Source: an uncultured bacterium (lineage in GTDB: Bacteria > Planctomycetota > UBA1135 > GCA-002686595). Taken from it: a DNA stretch of 10,504 nucleotides. The position numbers were made by a program, and so were the translations under genes. Below the pieces are notes generated by a model, which was not told the origin of the DNA, ran no database searches, and worked only from the letters and a program-made list of their open reading frames with translations. The stretch spans positions 1 to 10,504 of the forward strand of contig CADEGS010000161.1 in the NCBI GenBank assembly GCA_902826945.1, read 5' to 3'. This document shows positions 5,090-10,504 of this stretch, one piece after another; position 1 is the first letter of the stretch; the number at the start of each line of letters is the position of its first letter.

Positions 5090-6532
5090 CTACTTGCCCT
5101 TCGAGAGCCAGTCGAGGAAGCGGCCCTCGAGCGTCGTCTCGGAGGCCTTGCCGTCGGAGAGCGGGTCGGCGTAGACCGCCTTCAGCGCATCCCCGAGCGG
5201 CGCGCCGCCGGCCACGCGGCGCAGGAAGTCCCCGTACGCGCGCCGCGAGAGGTCGGCGTCGTCCTCGCCGGCGCCGTGCTCGCGCAGCCAGTGCAGGAAG
5301 CCCGAGCGGTAGGCGCGCAGGAACTCGGCGTAGTCGGCCAGGAAGTCGTCCGGCGGCGCGTCCTCGCCCGGCCCGAAGAAGGGCCCGGCGACGGTGTGCT
5401 TGCCGCCCTTGTCGCCGTCGATCGTGAAGTGGGTCTTCTTCTGCCACTTCGAGCGCGCGTCCTTGCTGCCGTCCTTCTGTCCCTGGCGCAGCGGCGGCAG
5501 GAAGTACTCCTTGCCCTTCTCCTTGCGCCAGCGGCTGTCGGCGTTGGCGGCCGGCAGCACGCCGTCGCTGAGCGCCCCGGGGACGAAGATCGAGACCTCG
5601 CCGATCTCGCGCGCCGCCGTGTCGCCGTCGTTGCGCGTGTCCACCTCGCCGTAGACGTCGATCGTCAGGTTGTTCGCGAGCGCCACCGCGAAGAGCGCCG
5701 GCACGCCCATGTCCTCGAAGATCTGGCGCGCGCCGAGCTGCACGACGTGCTCGACCAGCCCGCGCTTGTTCTTCTGGGTCATCGAGATGCTCTGCTCCCA
5801 GTCGCGCTCGAAGGCCGGCGTGGCGAACTCGAGCGCGATCAGGCGCCGGTGGGCCCACTCGCAGTGCGTCCAGCGCGCGGCGTCCGGCGTCCAGTACGAG
5901 CCGCGCCAGGGCTCGTCGAGCAGCCCGAGCACGTACACGAACGGCACGAAGTCCTCGCGCCCGGGCAGGAAGACGAGCTCGGCCGGCTTGCGCGCCGGAG
6001 CGCCGGCGGCGGCCGCGGCGCCCGCGTTCGCCACGCCCGCCGCGTCCTCCGCCGCCGGGGGCGCCAGCGGCCCGCCCGCGTCGAAGTAGGCCGCCAGCTC
6101 CTCGAGCGCCGCGCGCACCTCGGCCTCCGGCTCGAGCGCCGCGACGAGGTCCGAGCCCGCCGCCGGCTCGAGCTTGCGCAGGCGCTTGCCCTGCGACGCG
6201 AGCCACTTGCGCAGGGTCGCCACGCGCTGCTCCTGCTCGGCGCGCGCGGGATCGCCGGGCGCGGCCTGGTCGATCCAGGCGAGCTGCACGTCGAGCAGGC
6301 CGACGAGCGCGTCGGCGTAGGCCTCGCCCCAGAACGAGAACGACTCGGGCGGGAAGGCGAGCGCGAAGGCGCCGAGGCGCAGGTGCGCGAAGCGGTCGCG
6401 CAGGACGTCGGGCACGGTGGCTCCCTCCGCCGCGCCGCCGTGCGCGGCCAGCCAGCCGCGGGCCAGGGCCTCGCAATCGATCTCCGCGCGGGGGGGGAGC
6501 GCCAGGGACAGCGCGGCCAGGACGACGAGCAT
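5090..6532 (-). CDS. probably exported protein of unknown function, 480 residues
   Basis: I do not recognise the family. The ATG at 6532 has AGGAGG four bases upstream, one of the best start signals here. The N terminus (MLVVLAALSLALPPRA) looks like a short signal peptide without the usual leading basic residue, so export is likely but not certain. Residues 40-150 are mostly helical with Trp/Phe clusters. Residues 153-182 are an Ala/Pro/Gly-rich linker. From 184 a conserved-looking domain includes FLPGREDFVPFVYVLGLLDEPWRG, THCEWAHRR (222-230), LVEHVVQLGARQIFEDMG (259-276) and IDVYGEVDTRNDGD (291-304). A Lys-rich stretch (335-378) and a helical tail follow. It has no HExxH, no Walker A and no long membrane helix after the N terminus. 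The layout loosely recalls peptidase-MA-like proteins that have lost their zinc site, but this is only an impression. It is divergent from an M64 peptidase gene and upstream of thrC. Confidence 0.82.
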   Translation of the reverse strand: MLVVLAALSLALPPRAEIDCEALARGWLAAHGGAAEGATVPDVLRDRFAHLRLGAFALAFPPESFSFWGEAYADALVGLLDVQLAWIDQAAPGDPARAEQEQRVATLRKWLASQGKRLRKLEPAAGSDLVAALEPEAEVRAALEELAAYFDAGGPLAPPAAEDAAGVANAGAAAAAGAPARKPAELVFLPGREDFVPFVYVLGLLDEPWRGSYWTPDAARWTHCEWAHRRLIALEFATPAFERDWEQSISMTQKNKRGLVEHVVQLGARQIFEDMGVPALFAVALANNLTIDVYGEVDTRNDGDTAAREIGEVSIFVPGALSDGVLPAANADSRWRKEKGKEYFLPPLRQGQKDGSKDARSKWQKKTHFTIDGDKGGKHTVAGPFFGPGEDAPPDDFLADYAEFLRAYRSGFLHWLREHGAGEDDADLSRRAYGDFLRRVAGGAPLGDALKAVYADPLSDGKASETTLEGRFLDWLSKGK

Positions 6533-6721
6533 GGTTCCTCCTGTGTCGGGAAGGGACGGGGAAGGACGAGAGTATGCGCTCGGGCGCCGGCGGTCACCGC
6601 TCCCTTCCGGATGCGGATCGCCGGCGCGCGCGTCTCCGGCGGCAGCGGAGGCGCTAGGATCGAGCGCGGACCGGGCTCCCATGACCGTTTCCACCCCGAA
6701 GCGCTCCGGCGAGGCGCCGTC
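6533..6721. promoter_or_regulatory. divergent intergenic region between the 480-residue gene and the M64 peptidase gene
   Basis: These 189 bp separate two divergent genes for exported proteins and must carry promoters for both unless transcripts enter from outside. On the plus strand TAGGAT (6655-6660) is a possible -10 element, without a good -35. A 14-codon frame (ATG 6681) ends in a TGA that overlaps the GTG start of the peptidase gene, but it has no convincing ribosome binding site. No strong dyad or repeat is seen. Confidence 0.4.
6571..6598 (-). promoter_or_regulatory. weak candidate promoter for the 480-residue gene
   Basis: Reading the minus strand, CATACT (plus-strand 6571-6576, four of six to TATAAT) lies 38 bp upstream of the start codon, with GGTGAC (6593-6598) 16 bp further upstream as a poor -35 match. 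This is the only AT-containing -10-like spot close to the start. The evidence is weak. Confidence 0.25.
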
Positions 6722-8140
6722 GTGAGCGCGGTCGCGCTCGCGCGCTCGCGCGCTCCGGACCCGCGCCGGGCGGCGGGCCCGGCCCTCGCGCTCGCGGCGC
6801 TGGCCGCGCTCGCGGCGGCGGGGGACGACCCCGCGGCCGAGGCGCAGCACGAGCTGGAGCGCGGCCTCGAGCACGTCGCCGCCGGCCGCTACGAGCGCGC
6901 GCGCGACGCGTACCAGCGCGTGCTGCGCCGCTGGCCGGACTCGCCCGCCGCGCGCCAGGCGCGCGCGCGGCTGGATCCGAACGGGCTCCTCGGCTGGGCC
7001 GACCTCGTGCGCCACGGGCCGGCGGAGGAGCGCATCGACGTGGTCGTGCTCGGCGACGGCTACACGTTCGAGCAGCAGAACGCCTTCGACGACGTGGCGG
7101 CCGACCTGCCGCGCACGCTCGAGCGCTCGCCGGTGTTCGGCGAGTACTTCGCGGCCTTCAACTTCCTGCGCGGCAACGCGGTCAGCGCCGAGGCCGGCCT
7201 GGACGGCTACGGCCGCGAGGCCTCGACCGCGCTCGGCGGGCGCACGATCGAGCAGACGAACGCCGCGCACGTCGCGGTGGATCCCTACCGCGCGCGCGCG
7301 CTCGCGGCGCGCGTCCCCGGCGGCGAGGGGCTCGCGATCGCGGTCGTCAAGCGCGGCGGCGCGGCGGGCACGGCCGCGCCCGGCGTGGCGACGATCGGCG
7401 GCAGCCACTTCCAGACGCTCCTGCACGAGTGGGGGCACGCCTTCGCCGACCTGGGCGACGAGTACGCGGTCGACCGGGGCTTCGAGCGCCATCTCCCCGC
7501 GCCGCGCGTCAACGTCGCGCTGACCGACGATCCCGCGCGCGTCCCCTGGGCGCACTGGATCGCCGCCGGCGCGAGCGGCATCGGCACCTACGAGGGCGCC
7601 GCCGGGCGCGTGCAGGGCGTGTGGCGCCCGCAGGCGAGCAACTGCGTGATGAACGAGGGCGGGCTGTTCTTCTGCGCGCCCTGCCGCGAGGCGATCGTGC
7701 TCGCGATCTACGACCGCTTCGACCCGATCCTCGCCCTGGCGCCGCGCGAGGCCGCGCTCGACGACGCGGGCGAGCTCGCGCTCGAGCGCCCGGTCGTGCT
7801 CCAGGCGAGCGTCTTCGCGCCCGCCTCGCACGACCTCGAGGCGGCCTGGTGGGTGCTGCCCGAAGACCGGGCGCCGGCGCCGGCGCAGGAGACGCGGCCG
7901 CGCAGCGAGCGCGGGCCGCTGGCCGCGCTCGACCTCGAGCCCGTGCAGGGCTGGCAGCGCGCGCGCGGCGGGAGGAGCGAGCTGCGCCTCGACCCGCGCG
8001 CGCTCGCGCCGGGACGCTGGCGGCTCGTCTTGCGCGTGCGCGACACGACGCGCCTCCCCGAGGAGGAGCTGCCGTGGGTGCTGAAGGACGAGCGCGACCT
8101 CCTGCGCTCCGAGAGGAGCCTCGTCCTGCGCGTGCCTTGA
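6722..8140 (+). CDS. exported M64-family (IgA-peptidase-like) zinc metallopeptidase
   Basis: This encodes 472 residues from a GTG start with GCGAGG seven bases upstream. This start gives a good signal peptide: basic n-region (to about 16), hydrophobic stretch AAGPALALAALAALAAAG, likely cut before GDDP near residue 34. An ATG at 6611 would bury the signal behind 37 residues. Residues 38-82 resemble a single TPR-like helical pair (RYERARDAYQRVLRRWPDS). The peptidase domain starts near 100: IDVVVLGDGYT (105-115), FNFLRGNAVS (147-155), then the zinc motif LLHEWGHAFADLGDEY (233-248), which has the M64 form HExGH followed by DEY. NCVMNEGGLFFCAPCREA (307-324) is also typical of the family. Residues about 350-472 look like a beta-rich accessory domain. 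His235, Glu236 and His239 are all present, so it is probably active. Its substrate is unknown. It is probably co-transcribed with the transporter gene, whose TTG start overlaps its stop. Confidence 0.88.
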   Translation: MSAVALARSRAPDPRRAAGPALALAALAALAAAGDDPAAEAQHELERGLEHVAAGRYERARDAYQRVLRRWPDSPAARQARARLDPNGLLGWADLVRHGPAEERIDVVVLGDGYTFEQQNAFDDVAADLPRTLERSPVFGEYFAAFNFLRGNAVSAEAGLDGYGREASTALGGRTIEQTNAAHVAVDPYRARALAARVPGGEGLAIAVVKRGGAAGTAAPGVATIGGSHFQTLLHEWGHAFADLGDEYAVDRGFERHLPAPRVNVALTDDPARVPWAHWIAAGASGIGTYEGAAGRVQGVWRPQASNCVMNEGGLFFCAPCREAIVLAIYDRFDPILALAPREAALDDAGELALERPVVLQASVFAPASHDLEAAWWVLPEDRAPAPAQETRPRSERGPLAALDLEPVQGWQRARGGRSELRLDPRALAPGRWRLVLRVRDTTRLPEEELPWVLKDERDLLRSERSLVLRVP

Positions 8141-9027
8141 AGCCGCCGCCCAGCCCGCGCGCCGCGCGGCTCGCGCTCGTCGGCGCGGCCGCGCTGTTCT
8201 CGACCGGCGGCACGGCGATCAAGCTGTGCGCGCTGTCGGGCTGGGCCGTCGCGGGCGCGCGCGCCGCCGTCGCCGGGCTGTTCCTGCTCGTGGCCAGCTC
8301 CGAGGCGCGCGCCCTGCGCAGCCGAGCGGCCTGGCTGGTCGGCCTCGCCTACGCCGCGACGACGATCCTGTTCGTGCTGGCGAACCGCGAGACGACCGCC
8401 GCCGCGGCCGTGTTCCTGCAGTCGACGGCGCCGCTCTACGCGCTCGCGCTCGGGATCCTGGTCCTGGGCGAGCGGCCGGCGCGCGCCGACCTGGTCGCGC
8501 TGGTCCTGCTCGCGCTCGCGCTCGCGCTCTTCCTCGCGCGGCCGGGCGAGAGCCAGGCGAGCGCGCCGCGCCCGGCGCTCGGCAACGCGCTGGCCGCCTG
8601 CGCGGGCGTGACCTGGAGCCTGACCTTGACCGGCCTGCGCCGGCTGGCGCACACGCAGGGGAGCTCGATGGGCGCGGTGTGCGCGGGCAACCTGCTCGCG
8701 GCGGCGGCGTGCGCGGCGGTGCTCGGCGCGGGGGACGCGTGGCCCGCGGCGCTCGGCGCGCGCGACGCCGTCGCGCTCGGCTGGCTCGGCGTGTTCCAGA
8801 TCGGGCTCGCCTACCTGCTGGTCGGCACCGGCCTGCGCGCGACGCCGGTGTTCCAGGCCTCGCTGCTCCTGCTCGTCGAGCCCGTGCTCGCCTCCGCCCT
8901 GGCCTGGGTCGTGCACGGCGAGGTGCTGCCGGGCGCGGCGCTCGCCGGCGGCGCGCTGGTGCTCGCGACCTGTGTCGTGCGCGCGCTCGGCGCCGCGCCC
9001 GCCGCGGCGCGCGCGTCCGCGCCGTAG
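8137..9027 (+). CDS. EamA/DMT-family inner-membrane transporter
   Basis: This encodes 296 residues with about ten hydrophobic helices, near residues 11-28, 34-53, 64-82, 88-110, 117-134, 148-166, 177-198, 211-231, 236-258 and 264-283. They form two EamA repeats. The repeat-end motifs FLQSTAPLYALALGILVLGERP and LLLVEPVLASALAWVVHGEVL are typical of drug/metabolite transporters, which often export amino acids or other metabolites or drugs; the substrate here is not predictable. The start is a TTG at 8137, whose TTGA overlaps the stop of the peptidase gene. No ATG or GTG lies between there and the first helix, and a downstream start would cut that helix. An AGAGGAG lies about 20 bases upstream, too far for ideal use, so translation probably depends on coupling to the peptidase gene. 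It ends 14 bp from the convergent sulfatase-like gene. Confidence 0.88.
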   Translation: MKPPPSPRAARLALVGAAALFSTGGTAIKLCALSGWAVAGARAAVAGLFLLVASSEARALRSRAAWLVGLAYAATTILFVLANRETTAAAAVFLQSTAPLYALALGILVLGERPARADLVALVLLALALALFLARPGESQASAPRPALGNALAACAGVTWSLTLTGLRRLAHTQGSSMGAVCAGNLLAAAACAAVLGAGDAWPAALGARDAVALGWLGVFQIGLAYLLVGTGLRATPVFQASLLLLVEPVLASALAWVVHGEVLPGAALAGGALVLATCVVRALGAAPAAARASAP

Positions 9028-9041
9028 CCGGCGTCAGGGCG

Positions 9042-10504
9042 TCACCCGCCGTAGCCGATCGCGCCCAGCCGCGCGCGCGTCTCCGCATCCAGCGCGCGCT
9101 CCTCGCCCGCGTGCGGCGGGAAGCGCTCGGGGAACGCGTCCCAGTCCTCGAAGAGCTCGGCCGGCGCGCCCGCCTCGCCGCTCGCGCACGGGCGCGTCTC
9201 GAGCGGGTCCGCCGCCAGGTCGAAGGCGCTGCGCGCGCCGCCCGCGCCGAGCACCTTCCAGCGCAGGGTGCGCAGCGCGCGCTGGCCGCCGCGCTCCTCG
9301 CTCCACGCGGGCGCCGGCCAGGGCTCGCGGCCGGCGAGCGCGGGCACGAGCGAGCGCCCCTCGACCTCTTCCAGCGGCGCGAGCCCCGCCAGCTCGAGCA
9401 GCGTCGGGCCGAGGTCGAGCGTGCGCACCTGCTCGCGCACGCGCGTGCCCGGCGCCAGCCCCGGCGCGCGCAGGAGGAGCGGCACGCGCAAGAGGTCGTC
9501 GTGCAGCCGGCCGCCGTGGTGCACGCGCCCGAGCGCGGCGTCGAAGCCCTCGCCGTGGTCGGCGACCAGCGCGACCAGCGCGGGGCGCGCCGAGGCCCGC
9601 TCCAGCCGCTCGAGCAGGCGCGCCAGCGCGCGGTCCACGTGCTCGATGCGCGCGCGGTAGAGCGCGCGGTACCAGTCCAGCCCCGCCTGGTCGAGCGTCG
9701 CGAGCGCCTCGGGGTGCACGCTCAGGCGCGCGCCGAAGGGCGCACCGCCGGCGTCGCGCAGCGGCCCGTCCACCGCGGCGTCGTAGAGGTAGTAGTCGTG
9801 CACCTCGTAGGTGTGCACGAGCACGAAGCGCGGCCGCGCGGGCTCGCGCGCCGCGAGCCAGCGCTCGACGCGCCGCGCCAGCTCGTCCACGCCGCCGAAG
9901 GCGTCCACGCGCGCCAGCACCCAGCGCTGCGGCAGCCAGCGGTTGCGCACGAGGTGCCAGACGAGCGGCGCGTGCAGGCGCGCGAGGCGGAAGCGGTACT
10001 CGGCGTCGGCGTCGAAGGTCGCGAAGCCGCGCTCGAGGCCGAAGGCCGGCGCGACGAAGCCGCCGCCGGTGAAGGCCGCGGTCTCCCAGCCGGCCGCGGC
10101 GAAGCGCTCGGCGAGCGTCGTCGCGTCGGCGCGCAGCCGGCGCGTGAGGTCGGTCGCGCCGTGCTGCGAAGGGTGCAGGCCGGTCAGGAGCGAGGCCACC
10201 GACGGCAGCGTCCAGGGCGCGCTCGCGACCGCCTGCTCGAAGCGCACGCCCTCGCGCGTGAGCCGCGCGCACAGGCCGTCCTGGTCCTCGAGCCCGGGCG
10301 TCTCGTCCGCGCGCAGCGTGTCCACCACGAAGAGGTAGACGTCGGGCGCGTCGCGCGCGGGGAGCGGCCCTCCGGCGAGGGGCGCGGACGAGCGGGGCGC
10401 GGGCGCGCGCCAGCCGGTCGTTCCCGCGGCGGCGATCCACGCCGCGCAGGCGAGCCACACGCCCGCGCGCGGCAGCCGACGCGCCGCCAGCGCGGCGAGC
10501 GGCG
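9042..10504 (-). CDS. sulfatase / alkaline phosphatase-superfamily hydrolase, N terminus outside window
   Basis: The frame is open to the window edge, so the start may lie outside. A GTG at 10460 would give 472 residues, but the open codons before it (including RRLPRAG) look like the basic front of a membrane anchor or signal whose core is VWLACAAWIAAAG. Numbering from that GTG: DVYLFVVDTLRAD at 40-52 supplies a first metal-binding Asp (47). SAPWTLPSVASLLTG at 80-94 is the catalytic segment, with HG at 100-101. HTYEVH is at 217-221 region, and DHGEGF (301-306) with HH (314-315) is the second metal-site part. A typical sulfatase C-terminal subdomain follows (AFDLAADPLE, 412-421). Aligned with C-x-P-x-R, the nucleophile position is Thr84 and the Arg is Val88. 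A formylglycine sulfatase is therefore unlikely, and a phosphatase, phosphodiesterase or phosphotransferase role is possible. Location is probably periplasmic or membrane-anchored. Confidence 0.88.
   Translation of the reverse strand, partial: PLAALAARRLPRAGVWLACAAWIAAAGTTGWRAPAPRSSAPLAGGPLPARDAPDVYLFVVDTLRADETPGLEDQDGLCARLTREGVRFEQAVASAPWTLPSVASLLTGLHPSQHGATDLTRRLRADATTLAERFAAAGWETAAFTGGGFVAPAFGLERGFATFDADAEYRFRLARLHAPLVWHLVRNRWLPQRWVLARVDAFGGVDELARRVERWLAAREPARPRFVLVHTYEVHDYYLYDAAVDGPLRDAGGAPFGARLSVHPEALATLDQAGLDWYRALYRARIEHVDRALARLLERLERASARPALVALVADHGEGFDAALGRVHHGGRLHDDLLRVPLLLRAPGLAPGTRVREQVRTLDLGPTLLELAGLAPLEEVEGRSLVPALAGREPWPAPAWSEERGGQRALRTLRWKVLGAGGARSAFDLAADPLETRPCASGEAGAPAELFEDWDAFPERFPPHAGEERALDAETRARLGAIGYGG

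Noticed and set aside
5090..6532. Zinc peptidase function for the 480-residue protein
   Set aside because: I searched for HExxH and found none; THCEWAHRR and VEHVV do not form a recognised zinc motif.
6681..6725. 14-codon leader peptide overlapping the GTG start of the M64 peptidase gene
   Set aside because: The TGA/GTG overlap is suggestive, but no convincing ribosome binding site precedes its ATG and the peptide shows no codon run typical of attenuation.
9042..10504. Formylglycine-dependent sulfatase activity
   Set aside because: The catalytic Cys/Ser and Arg of the signature are Thr and Val, so only the superfamily was called.
1..10504. CRISPR arrays, tRNA or rRNA genes, insertion sequences, integrases, toxin-antitoxin or phage-defence genes
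   Set aside because: No regularly spaced repeats, cloverleaf-like segments, transposase motifs or known defence-gene motifs were seen; reading by eye could miss diverged or very small examples.

Overview
The window is about 10.5 kb of very GC-rich bacterial chromosome (roughly 75% by eye, with strong G/C bias at third codon positions). It holds eight protein genes and no rRNA, tRNA, CRISPR array, insertion sequence or integrase that I can see. Two genes run off the ends: a PTS enzyme I-like protein on the left and a sulfatase-superfamily protein on the right. Signal peptides, an M64-type secreted peptidase and an alkaline phosphatase/sulfatase-fold enzyme suggest a Gram-negative-type bacterium with an active secreted proteome. 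Planctomycetota or Myxococcota-like lineages would fit, but this rests on gene style and GC only and is not a firm assignment.

Left part (1-2329): the C-terminal part of an enzyme I-like phosphotransferase (+) runs into, and overlaps by 16 bp, a convergent homoserine kinase gene thrB (-). A divergent intergenic region follows, rich in inverted repeats. Middle (2330-3777): two plus-strand genes. One encodes a 103-residue protein resembling only the C-terminal small domain of HisC-like aminotransferases, with an excellent ribosome binding site. The other encodes a SAM-dependent methyltransferase with a lysine/arginine-rich N-terminal tail. Then (3811-6532, -) come threonine synthase thrC and, upstream of it, a 480-residue probably exported protein of no family I recognise. 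ThrB and ThrC catalyse the last two steps of threonine synthesis, yet they are separated by the two opposite-strand genes.

Right part (6533-10504): across a divergent promoter region from the 480-residue gene lies an exported M64-family metallopeptidase (+). Its stop codon overlaps the TTG start of a ten-helix EamA/DMT transporter. The transporter converges on the partial sulfatase-like gene (-).

The points most worth a second look are: an enzyme I homologue that keeps its phosphorylated histidine region but has lost several PEP-site residues; the stand-alone aminotransferase-like domain behind a leader with mutually exclusive hairpins and lower GC; the unknown exported protein divergent from an M64 peptidase; and the sulfatase-fold enzyme with Thr in place of the formylglycine Cys. 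None of these amounts to a clearly recognisable new system from this window alone.
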